DNA from: Phycisphaerales bacterium | GTDB lineage: Bacteria > Planctomycetota > Phycisphaerae > UBA1845 | Direction: 5' to 3' | NCBI GenBank assembly: GCA_020852275.1 | Contig: JADZBE010000026.1 | Coordinates: 52,316-116,315, forward strand | DNA: 64,000 nt | Part shown: positions 1 through 8,214 of the stretch, in pieces | Layout: the number at the start of each line of letters is the position of its first letter | How positions within the stretch are numbered: the stretch's first letter is position 1 | Notes under the pieces: model-generated | The model's database searches: none | Seen by the model: the letters and a program-made list of their open reading frames with translations, nothing else | Told to the model about the DNA's origin: nothing | Position numbers and translations under genes: made by a program

Positions 1-1038
1 TCGCGATTCGCCGCGGCGTTCGAGGACGTTCCGCACGTGCGCTGCCCGAAGGTGTACTGGCCTTTGTGCAGCCCGCGCGTGCTCACGATGGAACGGCTGC
101 CGGGCGAAAACGTGGCCGCGCTGTTGGACCGCGAGCACTCGGGCGTGGATCGGCGCGTCCTCGCCGATCGCTTCGCCAACGCCTATCTGCGGCAGATGTT
201 CGAGATGGGCATGTTTCAGGCCGATCCGCACCCCGGCAATATTCTCGTTGAGCCGCCCGCAGACATCGGCATCATCGACTTCGGGCAGGTGGGGCTGATC
301 ACCGGCGAACTGATGACGCAGCTCGTGACCATGGTGTACGCGGCGGTGAATCGCGAAGTCGAAGTCATCGCCGACACGCTGGCGGACATGGACACCTACG
401 GACCGACGACGGAGCCGGGGCGGCTGGAGTCCGGGCTGCGGATGTTGGTGGACAAGTATTACGGGCTGCCGCTGAAGCGCATCGACCTTACGCGGCTGTT
501 CGACGAGGTTTCAGAGCTGATGCGGCGCAACGACCTGCTGCTGCCGCGCGACTTCGTGCTCATGATCAAGGCGCTTGCCACCGTGGCGAGCGTCACGCTG
601 CGCATCGACCCGGAGTACAACCTGCTGCAATCGCTGGGTCCGCGCCTGCAGGCGCTGATGCGAGATCGCTTCTCCCCGAAAAGCGTCCGCCGCGCAGCCG
701 TGCTGGGGGGCTGGCACCTGCTGACCCTCGCGCGCCGCACGCCGCGTCAGCTTAGACACTGGCTGCGGCACGTCGCGGCCGGCACGTGGCAGTTCCGCCT
801 GCGCCACGAGAACATCGACCATCTCGTGCGCGAGCTGGATCGCTCGAGCAATCGACTGGCGGTCTCGATCGTGATCGCCGCGATCATCATCGGCAGCAGC
901 GTCATCATCACCACGAAGGAGCACCTCAACCTGCTGAACGTGCCGCTGCAGTACTTCGGGATGGCCGGTTACGTCGTGGCGGCGCTGCTGGGGCTGACGC
1001 TCGTGTGGGCGATCTTCCGCAGCGGGCGGCTGCATTGA
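1..1038 (+). CDS. UbiB/AarF (ABC1) family atypical kinase, 3' part
   Basis: The reading frame is open from the first base, so the gene starts before the window. Visible are the family signature ADPHPGN (near position 230) followed by IDFGQVG, the DFG-type metal-binding motif of ABC1/UbiB kinases. The C-terminus has two hydrophobic segments (about 850-910 and 950-1025), matching the membrane anchor of UbiB-like proteins. Members bind ATP and support quinone biosynthesis or lipid homeostasis at the membrane. The substrate cannot be told from the sequence, and no ubiquinone or menaquinone genes are adjacent. The N-terminal half, including the KxGQ motif, is outside the window. Confidence 0.9.
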   Translation, partial: SRFAAAFEDVPHVRCPKVYWPLCSPRVLTMERLPGENVAALLDREHSGVDRRVLADRFANAYLRQMFEMGMFQADPHPGNILVEPPADIGIIDFGQVGLITGELMTQLVTMVYAAVNREVEVIADTLADMDTYGPTTEPGRLESGLRMLVDKYYGLPLKRIDLTRLFDEVSELMRRNDLLLPRDFVLMIKALATVASVTLRIDPEYNLLQSLGPRLQALMRDRFSPKSVRRAAVLGGWHLLTLARRTPRQLRHWLRHVAAGTWQFRLRHENIDHLVRELDRSSNRLAVSIVIAAIIIGSSVIITTKEHLNLLNVPLQYFGMAGYVVAALLGLTLVWAIFRSGRLH

Positions 1039-1070
1039 AGGACTGCTCGCGCCGGGGGGGGTAAGAGATT

Positions 1071-1846
1071 CTCGCGCAGAGACGCGGAGAGCGCAGAGAA
1101 GAGAAGAAAAACAAGGCAAGATGCGCTCTCGCACGAGTGGGTCTGAGCGGGTTTGAGTCGTCTGTTGTGGTTGGTTCTCGTCTTGGAGGTGGAAGGGGCT
1201 GTGGAGAACGAGATCACGAGGCAGATCGTCGATGCCGCGATTCATATTCACCGGACGCTGGGCCCGGGGCTGCTGGAGTCCGCGTGCCCGCACATCCTCG
1301 CGCATGCACTGCGGAAACGCGGGCTGGCCGTCGGATGCGAAGTTTCCTTGCCGCTCAGGTGAGACGAGCTTGAAATGGACTGCGCGTTTCGCGCCGATCT
1401 AATCGTTGAAGACACGGTGATTGTAGCACTGAAATCGGTTGAGCAGACCGCCCCTGTTCACCGCAAGCAACTCCTGACCTACCTGAAAGTAGCCCACAAA
1501 CGAGTAGGCCTGCTGATCAACTTCAGCTCGCCCCTGCTGAAGGATGGAATCACCCGGATCGTCGACGGGCTGCCTGATTCCGCTGCCCCGGCGAGCATTC
1601 CGGGTCCGTAGCCGCCGACCGCAGGCGAACTCTGGAAAGCCCGTCGCAGACGCGCCATTCTCCTCACCCGTATTTCGGTTCTCGCTTGTGGCTGGGGCGA
1701 CGTGCAGCGATCAAAGCAGCCGCCCTCGCCCCCTGTTCGCAATTCCCGCGACGGATTCTCGTTGCCGTATCGGAAGCCTCCAACTTCCCGCAGGATCGCC
1801 TCGTCCGTTCCTCTCTTCTCTGCGCTCTCTGCGTCTCTGCGCGAGA
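1071..1846. repeat. 33-bp inverted repeats bounding a broken GxxExxY gene
   Basis: The left copy (1071-1103, starting CTCGCGCAGAGACGC) and the right copy (1813-1846, ending CTGCGTCTCTGCGCGAG) are reverse complements with a single mismatch. They enclose the interrupted GxxExxY gene and about 200 bp of sequence in which I see no gene. The arrangement looks like a small non-autonomous unit, or paired repeats that have carried this gene; no transposase is present. Direct target duplications were not evident by eye. Confidence 0.75.
1201..1611 (+). pseudogene. GxxExxY family protein, interrupted by an in-frame TGA
   Basis: Both halves are in the same frame. The first (GTG 1201 after a GGAGG at 1185) carries TRQIVDAAIHIHRTLGPGLLES, and the second (from 1375) carries MDCAFRADLIVEDTVIVALKSVE and LLTYLKVAHKRVGLLINF, hallmarks of GxxExxY proteins. 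They are separated by TGA at 1360-1362, where homologues encode a residue between PLR and DELEMD. The eponymous GxxExxY motif is also degraded: LLESAC replaces the usual LLESAYE. A single point mutation is the simplest explanation, and an assembly error is possible. The role of the family is unknown; members have an endonuclease-like fold. Confidence 0.75.
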
Positions 1847-1896
1847 CATTCTTCCAAGGGTGTCGGGAAGCGAAGAGCCTCGGAGCGGGCCTGTGC

Positions 1897-2265
1897 TCAG
1901 TAAAACATCCGGGCGAAGGCGTCGTCCGCACCCTGCGGGTCGCCCTGGATCATCTTGCGCAGGCGGGCGTTCCACACCGGCTGCATCCGCCTCCACTTCT
2001 CGTCGCGGTCGATGCGGTCCTGCTCCAGCTTGTCGGTCATGGCCTTGAGCTTCTCCGGGCGGTCGCTGTCCATCTCCTCCAACTGCGAGAGCGTCTTGGC
2101 CACGCGCTCGTTGCGTTTGGCTTCTTCCCGCTCGTAGGAACTGACGACCTTCTCGATGCTGGCGTTGCGGCGCTGCCGGGATTCCTCGAAGCGCGGGTCC
2201 TGGCAGCCGCTCAAGAAGAGGAAGCTTGCTGAGGCCAAGACGAAGATTATCGGTATGCGTGTCAT
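1897..2265 (-). CDS. small lipoprotein, charged coiled-coil
   Basis: The start is placed at the ATG at 2265, which gives 122 residues beginning MTRIPIIFVLASASFLFLSGC, a type II signal peptide with lipobox FLSGC. Longer in-frame starts would put hydrophilic sequence before the signal peptide. The mature part is highly charged (many E, R, K) and probably helical, with a periodic pattern of the form SYEREEAKRNERVAKTL. No family is recognised. It is probably anchored on the periplasmic side of a membrane. No clear operon partner. Confidence 0.7.
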   Translation of the reverse strand: MTRIPIIFVLASASFLFLSGCQDPRFEESRQRRNASIEKVVSSYEREEAKRNERVAKTLSQLEEMDSDRPEKLKAMTDKLEQDRIDRDEKWRRMQPVWNARLRKMIQGDPQGADDAFARMFY

Positions 2266-2483
2266 GGTTTTCACTGCCTGTAAGCCGGCGGAACTCGAAT
2301 CCCTCATGCTGATGCAAGAGCCTGTGTGTACTGGCTTATACCGTACTGGAGCGTGGTCGGTTGTGCTGGATGCGGATGCATTAGTCCGCGTCATGGGCGG
2401 CGGATCGGGATCCCTGCGCGAAGCACCACCGGCTCGGAGAGCCGGTGAACCGGTGGCTGCTCAGAGAGCAGCCCCACGCTGCG

Positions 2484-2828
2484 TCACCCCACGGCGCTGC
2501 CCGGCGAGGCGTCGCTCCACGGTCCGATCAGCACGACCTGCGTGTGATCGGCGTTGCTGGCGGCGAGCAACATGCCGTTGCTCTCTTCGCCGCGCATCAT
2601 GCGCGGGGCGAGGTTGGCCACGACGACGATGCTGCGCCCGACGAGATCCTCCGGCTTGTAGAACGCGCGAATGCCGGCGCAGATCTGCCGCTGCTCGGTC
2701 CCCAAGTCCACCTTGAGGATCAGCAGCTTGTCCGCGTTCGGGTGCTCGCGCGCCTCCAGCACCCTCGCCACGCGAAGTTGCACGCGGGCGAAGTCGCCGA
2801 TGGTGATGATGTCCGCCGTCTCGCTCAT
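2484..2828 (-). CDS. stand-alone tRNA-binding domain protein (MetRS-beta/CsaA/Trbp111 type)
   Basis: A 114-residue protein consisting of a single EMAP/Trbp111 OB-fold. It has the FARVQLRVARVLEAREHPNADKLL pattern, the LGTEQRQICAGI segment, VVVANLAPRMMRGEESNGMLL and the end motif ADHTQVVLIGP. This is the domain found at the C-terminus of many methionyl-tRNA synthetases, and also as a free dimer that binds the tRNA elbow. The start at 2828 is preceded by GGAGG (revcomp of CCTCC at 2834), so the longer upstream frame is rejected. It may act as a separate subunit of MetRS; no metG is in the window. Confidence 0.85.
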   Translation of the reverse strand: MSETADIITIGDFARVQLRVARVLEAREHPNADKLLILKVDLGTEQRQICAGIRAFYKPEDLVGRSIVVVANLAPRMMRGEESNGMLLAASNADHTQVVLIGPWSDASPGSAVG

Positions 2829-3311
2829 GGGAACCTCCAGCAACCGGCGCGCCGGTCGCGCCGACACGGCCAAGCCGCTGCCTGCATGAGCATAGGAGGG
2901 AACATCGCCGGACTCAACCGCGAGGACCACGAGCCGGATGCTGACTCAGGGCAAGCGCATTCAGACTGCGGGCAGGTGTGGCAGCGTTCGGCGCAGCCGT
3001 CAGGCCGTGGCGCCTGAGCCATGGACTCCCTCCCGCACCGCCCGCGGCTCCGAGGCCGCGGATCCCTGCCACGCTCGCATCCGGCCTGCCGTCGAGTCCC
3101 GTCGCGCCGGCATCCAACACACCCTTTATCGACCGACGTCGCATTGAGAGCCGCCGGGCGAATCGGTATGATGGACGGAAGTGGTTGGATGAGTTCGAAG
3201 CAGGACGCGCCGCGCTGCGGTTCGCCCCCGGCTTCGAGACAGCGGCTCATGTCGCCCCCCCTTGTGGCGGCTGATTCGGGGGACCGCCGGCACAAGGGGA
3301 AGGGGAACGCG

Positions 3312-4214
3312 ATGTCATTTCGATATTCAGGATGGGCCTGCTCACTGATCGTCGCCTGCGCCGCGACCGCACGCGCTGAGTCCGTCCGTTACGACTGCCG
3401 ATTCGACGCTTCCCGCAGCGGGCTGAGCGCCAACATCGGCCTGCACGTCGGCACAACGGGCGCGCTGATCGGCAACTGGGACGAACTCAACAACCCTGAA
3501 GGCACCCGGACCAAGCCGGGCCTGTTCGGCGGCTTCGGCGACCGCGAGAACCTCGCCGTGGACCTCTCGTTCGATTTTGATCTTGGCGGTCGAGTCGATT
3601 CCGCCACGGCGGGCGCCTTCCGCCTTCGCGTCAAGCAGGGTCGCAACCTGATCCGAATCGCTGATCTGGACGCGGACTTGCTCGCCGGCGGGCCGGTCAC
3701 GCTCCCGGCCGAGGTGACGCTCCTGACCGACAACTTCCGCACGCGCCAGCCGGACTCGGCGTACCTTGGCGGCATTCCGATCACGCTGCCGCTGGGTGAG
3801 ATTTCGCTGACCGCGCTGCGGATGACGCAAACGGAGGATCGCGCCGTCGGCGCGCTGACGCCGATCGAGGGCAACCGCTACGCCTTCATCATCGTGCCGA
3901 TCGTCAACCTCAGCGGCCAATTCACCGTGCTGGAGAACACCTTCGATCTGCCTCCCACGCCGCTGCCGCTGCCGCTGACCGGGGAAATCGAGATCGGCCC
4001 GATCTTCGTGCACCTGCTTTCGATCCAGCCGCTCGACCTGTCTCAAACGCAGCCGCTCGACCTCGAGCTTCCTGAGTTCCCGCTCGATCTGCCGACCATC
4101 CTCCCGCCGGGCGACACGGCGCACCTGCTCATGCGCCTGATCCTCGACGAAGTGGGCTTCGTGTTTCAGGGTGAGCTGCGCACGGAGGCGGACGGGGTCA
4201 TCCATCATCCGTGA
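3312..4214 (+). CDS. secreted protein of unknown function
   Basis: The ATG at 3312 follows an A/G-rich stretch (AAGGGGAAGGGGAACGCG) and starts a 300-residue protein with a signal peptide (MSFRYSGWACSLIVACAATARA, cleavage before ESVRYD). The rest has alternating hydrophobic strands and proline-rich segments (LPPTPLPLPLTGEIEIGPI) and looks like a beta-rich exported protein. I recognise no catalytic motif. Planctomycete exported proteins often look like this; the function is unknown. Confidence 0.75.
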   Translation: MSFRYSGWACSLIVACAATARAESVRYDCRFDASRSGLSANIGLHVGTTGALIGNWDELNNPEGTRTKPGLFGGFGDRENLAVDLSFDFDLGGRVDSATAGAFRLRVKQGRNLIRIADLDADLLAGGPVTLPAEVTLLTDNFRTRQPDSAYLGGIPITLPLGEISLTALRMTQTEDRAVGALTPIEGNRYAFIIVPIVNLSGQFTVLENTFDLPPTPLPLPLTGEIEIGPIFVHLLSIQPLDLSQTQPLDLELPEFPLDLPTILPPGDTAHLLMRLILDEVGFVFQGELRTEADGVIHHP

Positions 4215-4418
4215 CAGCGGCCGCGAGGAGACGTTTGACCGACGCGGGGAGCGGCTCGATCGGGGCGAGGAGGGATTCGGTCGACGCGAGCCTCCGTGCA
4301 GATGCCTGGCAAGCCGGCCCCGCGCGCGTTCACATTCGCCCCGGCAGATCACTGCACAACCCATGACCACGAACCGGCGGCGGGCCGCAGCGCGCCAAGC
4401 AGCGAAACCACGACTGAC

Positions 4419-4619
4419 TCAAGACGAAGGCAGGTCAACCACGATCTGGTCAGCCGGGATCCAGACCACTTTGCCGTCCTGCCAGACGACGATGGGATCG
4501 CCGGTGCGCTGGTGGTCGAGCAGCGCGTCGCGCACGGCGTCCTGCATGGCCGCGTCCATGATGGCGTCGTCATCGAAGACGGCCCGAATATCGACCGATT
4601 CTTCAGTCTGTCGAATCAC
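4419..4619 (-). CDS. small acidic protein overlapping the zeta-type kinase (putative antitoxin)
   Basis: I place the start at the GTG at 4619, preceded by GGAG, which gives 66 residues beginning MIRQTEESVDIRAVFDDD and ending in IVVWQDGKVVWIPADQIVVDLPSS. The start lies inside the end of the upstream zeta-type gene (17-bp overlap), which implies translational coupling. The acidic N-terminal half and the small size fit an antitoxin or chaperone-like partner, but no family was recognised with certainty. Longer in-frame starts would overlap the kinase gene by more than 100 bp. Confidence 0.6.
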   Translation of the reverse strand: MIRQTEESVDIRAVFDDDAIMDAAMQDAVRDALLDHQRTGDPIVVWQDGKVVWIPADQIVVDLPSS

Positions 4620-5202
4620 GGCTTTGCTCCTGGATCCGCTCCCAGAGGCTCTTTTCCCGAACAAGCGTTGCCCGCCCGACGCCACCACGGGCGATAAGCA
4701 GGGGAATCGCCCCCGCGCTATCATACACCCGAAACGCCGAAACGATAGGGATGTACAAGGTGAAGAGGTTCTGAAGGCTTCGATCGTATCTCCGCCGTAC
4801 CGTAGTCTCGTCGATTGAATGTCCCCCGCGGCTCGCTCGGTCCCGCACCCTCGCCACGGCCAAATCAGCCGATGGTAGCCAAAGGTACATCAAGCTTGTT
4901 TCGTATCCCTGGGTCATCCGTGCTTGGAGCCACGGTGCGAGTGTTCGCGCTGCCAACGTCGTCTCAAGAGCGAAGCTCACACCCGAGTCGGCCAGCGCAT
5001 TGATTCGAGAGAGCATGATGCGTGAGGCCTCGTATGCCACGCTCTCGGGATCAAACCCTGCCAACCCGCGAGCGATGACATCGGCATTAACGAACTGAGG
5101 AACATGCAACCTGCCGCGCAGCAATTTGGGCGCAGCGGTGGTCTTCCCGGCACCGTTGGGGCCGGCGAGGATGACGACGTGAAGTGACGCTGTGGATGGC
5201 AT
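4603..5202 (-). CDS. zeta-toxin-like P-loop kinase
   Basis: A 199-residue protein. The Walker A motif GPNGAGKTT lies about 15 residues from the start, followed by FVNADVIARGLAGFDPE and a central FALETTLAARTLAPWL. In zeta toxins and related kinases these correspond to the substrate-binding Asp and the ETT segment. Zeta kinases phosphorylate UDP-GlcNAc, but some relatives phosphorylate other small molecules. ATG 5202 is chosen over 5244 because the latter would run into the preceding gene. It is followed by an overlapping small acidic gene, the layout of a toxin-antitoxin pair. The chromosomal neighbourhood of defence-like genes supports that reading; activity is inferred. Confidence 0.75.
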   Translation of the reverse strand: MPSTASLHVVILAGPNGAGKTTAAPKLLRGRLHVPQFVNADVIARGLAGFDPESVAYEASRIMLSRINALADSGVSFALETTLAARTLAPWLQARMTQGYETSLMYLWLPSADLAVARVRDRASRGGHSIDETTVRRRYDRSLQNLFTLYIPIVSAFRVYDSAGAIPLLIARGGVGRATLVREKSLWERIQEQSRDSTD

Positions 5203-5218
5203 TTCAGGCAGCAGGAGA

Positions 5219-6310
5219 TCAGGGTGTCCGCTTGTACGGGCCAAACCCGAGCGTTCCGACTATTCGATGGTAGAGTTTCTCCCTAAGTTGATCGGGTTCC
5301 TGCCATTTGATGGTATTGATTTGTTGGACATCAAAGTGCCTTCCTGGGAAGTGCGATTCGCGACATGTGTGTATTACCGGGATACCAAGTCCACGAGCAA
5401 AGCCGGATTCAAAGTAAACGCCACCGCGATGTCCCGTAAAATCAGCTACCGCGAAGGGCGCGACGCGGATCATGCCCATGACCTGATCCATCACGAAGTC
5501 GTTGTGCGGCCTCAAGTCCACCCTATCGGCCTTGTACCCTGCCTCTTCCACTGCCATGAGGATATGGTTCTGGTAAAGGTCACTCATGAATGCTTGAGTC
5601 TCGGCCGCTGAGTCATCCCCGAACCACATCGCAACGAAGGCTGGCTGGCGGGGGTTAGCCCGCGTACGCTCAAGTTCGTCAATACGACGCCAGCCCTTGG
5701 AGGTAATCACAACCATTAGACTGTTTGGTGGCTCTTGGAGAACTCCCTCTTCAATCAGAGCACTTAAACAACCGCGTGCTTCTCCGTCATCGGGTGCGAA
5801 ACACATGCGTCGGAGGTCGTCGCGCGTCGAATCGTTCGTAAGGAATCCCCGACCGAGCGAAGTGACTCGACCGAGATTTTGAAGGATTCGGTCAAATCGG
5901 TCGGCAACGGTGGATGGCCAACGATTGAGGAATTCTTCAAATGTGATGGCGGTGAAGGGTTCGAGCGGATATGTCTCGTGAAACGACTCCCCATCAAATA
6001 AGAGATAGGGCGTCGGTAGTTTTCTAGATTGATGCTCTGCGATGAGGGCTTGGAGCTTATGCGCGTTTGATCGCAGTTGGTCTTGGAGCGAGCGCAGCTC
6101 AGGTTGTGAGGGACCGGCAGGCGTTCGCAGTGCCTGATCCGCCACTCTCGACACGGCATATTGGCCGCAACATTTACACCAGCATTTCAGCGTTCCCAGA
6201 TTGTTCTGCAGCATCGCTGTCGTGGGGTTCGCAAGAGATGCAACAGATTGCAAGGGAGTCTGCTGAGCACGCTCGTGCCCGCAGATAAGACACGGCCTTG
6301 AATCAGGCAT
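5219..6310 (-). CDS. zinc-ribbon protein with C-terminal nucleoside 2-deoxyribosyltransferase-like domain
   Basis: 363 residues in two parts. The N-terminus has CLICGHE and, about 35 residues later, CWCKCCGQY, a likely zinc ribbon. The middle is helical and without recognised motifs. The last 140 residues read AFVAMWFGDDS, then GYKADRVDLRPHND, then FAVADFTGHRGGVYFESGFARGLGIPVIHTC. This is the Rossmann-like fold of nucleoside 2-deoxyribosyltransferase/TIR-like domains, in which the Glu of VYFESGFA would be the catalytic residue. Such domains occur as NAD- or nucleotide-degrading effectors of defence systems, fused to varied sensor parts. Placement between a zeta-type pair and HicAB supports a defence role, which is inference. 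Confidence 0.65.
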   Translation of the reverse strand: MPDSRPCLICGHERAQQTPLQSVASLANPTTAMLQNNLGTLKCWCKCCGQYAVSRVADQALRTPAGPSQPELRSLQDQLRSNAHKLQALIAEHQSRKLPTPYLLFDGESFHETYPLEPFTAITFEEFLNRWPSTVADRFDRILQNLGRVTSLGRGFLTNDSTRDDLRRMCFAPDDGEARGCLSALIEEGVLQEPPNSLMVVITSKGWRRIDELERTRANPRQPAFVAMWFGDDSAAETQAFMSDLYQNHILMAVEEAGYKADRVDLRPHNDFVMDQVMGMIRVAPFAVADFTGHRGGVYFESGFARGLGIPVIHTCRESHFPGRHFDVQQINTIKWQEPDQLREKLYHRIVGTLGFGPYKRTP

Positions 6311-6316
6311 CAGCGA

Positions 6317-6541
6317 TTATCCTTCAAACAACTCCTGAACCTTGCCGGAAAAATCCGGCAGCACGGCGTAATGGGTGATGGTGTCGTCTTCCGGGTACTC
6401 CAGCGGCGAGGCGTCGGCCTGAAAGTCGTGCAGCATGCGGCGTTTCGGGTCGATGATCCACGCGCGATCGACGACGTCGAGCATTCTCGTCGAGAATCGC
6501 TTGGCGTGTTGGAGCACGGCCGACCACCAGTAGTTCCGTCA
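6317..6541 (-). pseudogene. C-terminal remnant resembling Uma2 (DUF820) family
   Basis: The frame is open from the hicB stop region to 6317 and carries DVVDRAWIIDPKRRMLHDF and, near the end, THYAVLPDFSGKVQELF. The pattern VWIIDPxRRxxxxF followed by a final LPDF-LF is that of the end of Uma2-family (DUF820) putative nucleases. The upstream two-thirds, with the PD-(D/E)xK core, is missing and is replaced directly by hicB. It is probably a leftover from replacement by the HicAB cassette. The family assignment is tentative because only about 65 residues remain. Confidence 0.4.
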
Positions 6542-6745
6542 CGCCTCCACATACTCGCAAACGCTTGTCGGTTCCGGTGCATCCATTCCGTCGGCCCGAA
6601 GGCCTTCCAGATGAAATCGGATAACTTTGCGGATTTCCTGTTGCGTTTCCTGAAGAGTCGCGCCGGTTGCGATGCACCCCGGCAAGTCGGGCACGAACGC
6701 AGAGTAGTTCCCGTTTGCTTTCTCGATGACGATGGCGTAACGCAT
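6539..6745 (-). CDS. hicB: HicB-type antitoxin
   Basis: A 68-residue protein beginning MRYAIVIEKANGNYSAF, with the HicB core VPDLPGCIATGATLQETQQEIRK. This is the short form of HicB, which has a partial RNase H-like fold and neutralises HicA. Its ATG shares bases with the hicA stop (TGATG at 6743-6747), so the two genes are translationally coupled in the order hicA-hicB. The C-terminus lacks an obvious added DNA-binding domain, so autoregulation by this protein alone is uncertain. Confidence 0.85.
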   Translation of the reverse strand: MRYAIVIEKANGNYSAFVPDLPGCIATGATLQETQQEIRKVIRFHLEGLRADGMDAPEPTSVCEYVEA

Positions 6746-6939
6746 CACGACTTCTCCTTGAGTCCCGCTTGCTTCAGGATGCTGTTCAGTGTGCCTGGTG
6801 CAAGCTCGTCCGATGGCTTGCCGGCGACTGTGACACGACCGGGCTTGGTTGGATGTTTGTATTGCCGATGGCTTCCCCTCGTAGCCACGAGGCACCAACC
6901 GTCGGATTCAATTATCCTGATGACTTCCCGAATCTTCAA
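6745..6939 (-). CDS. hicA: HicA-type mRNA interferase toxin (TTG start)
   Basis: 64 residues. The pattern KIREVIRIIESDGW, then the catalytic-histidine segment RGSHRQYKHPTKPGRVTVAGK, then LAPGTLNSILKQAG is the complete HicA double-stranded RNA-binding fold with its conserved Gly-Ser-His. No ATG or GTG fits; the TTG at 6939 gives the usual family N-terminus. HicA cleaves mRNA when not held by HicB. The pair sits directly downstream of ispG with 53 bp between. Confidence 0.85.
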   Translation of the reverse strand: MKIREVIRIIESDGWCLVATRGSHRQYKHPTKPGRVTVAGKPSDELAPGTLNSILKQAGLKEKS

Positions 6940-6992
6940 ACCGGGCTCGCCCCCTATTGTATGCCGCAAGCTCGCCACAACGCCGACGTACC

Positions 6993-8198
6993 TTACCGGA
7001 TAACCCTCAGTGGCACCCCGCCATCCCCTCTCGGCAGCGGGTCCGGCGGTTTGATGTCCACGCTCGCGTTCTTCAGCGTGGCTTCGCCGCGGGCGACCTT
7101 CTCCGCGAAACTCCGGCACTCGCTCATCAGCGCGTCGAGCATCGACTCCGTCGGCACGATGGCCTTCTGTTCGCCCTGCACGTAGATGATGCCCTTCCCC
7201 TTGCCCGCGAAGATGGCCACGTCCGCGCCTTCGCACTCGCCCGGGCCGTTGACCACGCAGCCCATCACCGCGAGCTTGATCGGCGGAAGCTTCTCCTGCG
7301 CCAGCTTGTGCCGCACGTCTGTCACCAGCGTGTACAGGTCCACCTCGATCCGCCCGCAAGCGGGGCAGGCGATCAGCTCCGGCTCCGTGCGGCTGCGAAG
7401 ACTCAGGCAGCACAGAAGCTCCTTGCCGTCCTCGACTTCGAACACCGGGTCGGCCGCGTAAGAGATGCGGATCGTGTCGCCGATGCCGTTGGCCAGCAGC
7501 GTGCCCAGCGCGGTAATGCTGCGGATGCGCCCCGTCTCCGGCGGGCCGGCGTGCGTAACGCCCAGGTGCAGCGGAAAGTCGAAGCGCTGCGAGAGCGCGG
7601 TGTACGCGTCGATCACAATGCGCGGGTCGATCGACTTCGCGGAGATGACGATGTCGTGGTAGTCGGCTTCGTCGAAGATGCGCAGGTATTCCTCGGTCTT
7701 TTCGATCATGATGCGGATCAGCCCGCCGGCGTAGTCCTGCGTGAGCGAGGCCTTCTCCTCGGCACGGGCGTCCTTGTCGCGGCGCTCGACGATGCCGCCC
7801 TCATTGACGCCCACGCGGATGGGGATGCGCCGCTCCTTGCACGCGGCGATAACGCGAAGCACCTGCTTGCGGTCCTGAATGTTGCCGGGGTTGAGGCGGA
7901 TTTTGTGCACGCCGGCCTCGATGGCTTCCAGCGCCCGCTGAAAATGAAAGTGCACGTCCGCGACGATGGGCACGGGCGACGCGGGGAGAATGTGCTTGAG
8001 CGCTTCCGTATCGGTCTTCTCCGGCACGGCCACGCGCACGAGGTCCGCGCCCGCCCGCGCGAGCTTCTGAATCTCCGCGATGCACTTGTCGATTTCGTAG
8101 GTGTACCCGGACGTCATGGTCTGAAGCACGACCGGCGCCCCGCCGCCGAGCGGGACGGAGCCGACGAAGACCTGACGGGTTGGATGACGAGGTGGCAT
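6993..8198 (-). CDS. ispG: 4-hydroxy-3-methylbut-2-enyl diphosphate synthase (flavodoxin/ferredoxin)
   Basis: 401 residues with the full IspG/GcpE architecture: N-terminal TIM barrel (VPLGGGAPVVLQTMTSGYT, DLVRVAVP, VADVHFH, KIRLNPGNI, RVGVNEGG) and C-terminal ferredoxin-like part with the 4Fe-4S cysteines in CPACGR and MGCVVNGPGECEGADV. It catalyses the penultimate step of the MEP isoprenoid pathway, making HMBPP from methylerythritol cyclodiphosphate. It is a lone housekeeping gene within an accessory block; no other MEP genes are nearby. A diverged fragment of a second copy lies at 10345-10530. Confidence 0.95.
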   Translation of the reverse strand: MPPRHPTRQVFVGSVPLGGGAPVVLQTMTSGYTYEIDKCIAEIQKLARAGADLVRVAVPEKTDTEALKHILPASPVPIVADVHFHFQRALEAIEAGVHKIRLNPGNIQDRKQVLRVIAACKERRIPIRVGVNEGGIVERRDKDARAEEKASLTQDYAGGLIRIMIEKTEEYLRIFDEADYHDIVISAKSIDPRIVIDAYTALSQRFDFPLHLGVTHAGPPETGRIRSITALGTLLANGIGDTIRISYAADPVFEVEDGKELLCCLSLRSRTEPELIACPACGRIEVDLYTLVTDVRHKLAQEKLPPIKLAVMGCVVNGPGECEGADVAIFAGKGKGIIYVQGEQKAIVPTESMLDALMSECRSFAEKVARGEATLKNASVDIKPPDPLPRGDGGVPLRVIR

Positions 8199-8214
8199 AG
8201 AACGCTCTGGGCGA

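Noticed and set aside
511..1305. Minus-strand open frames overlapping UbiB
   Set aside because: Shadow frames of Arg/Gln-rich composition without domain patterns on the antisense strand of an obvious gene.
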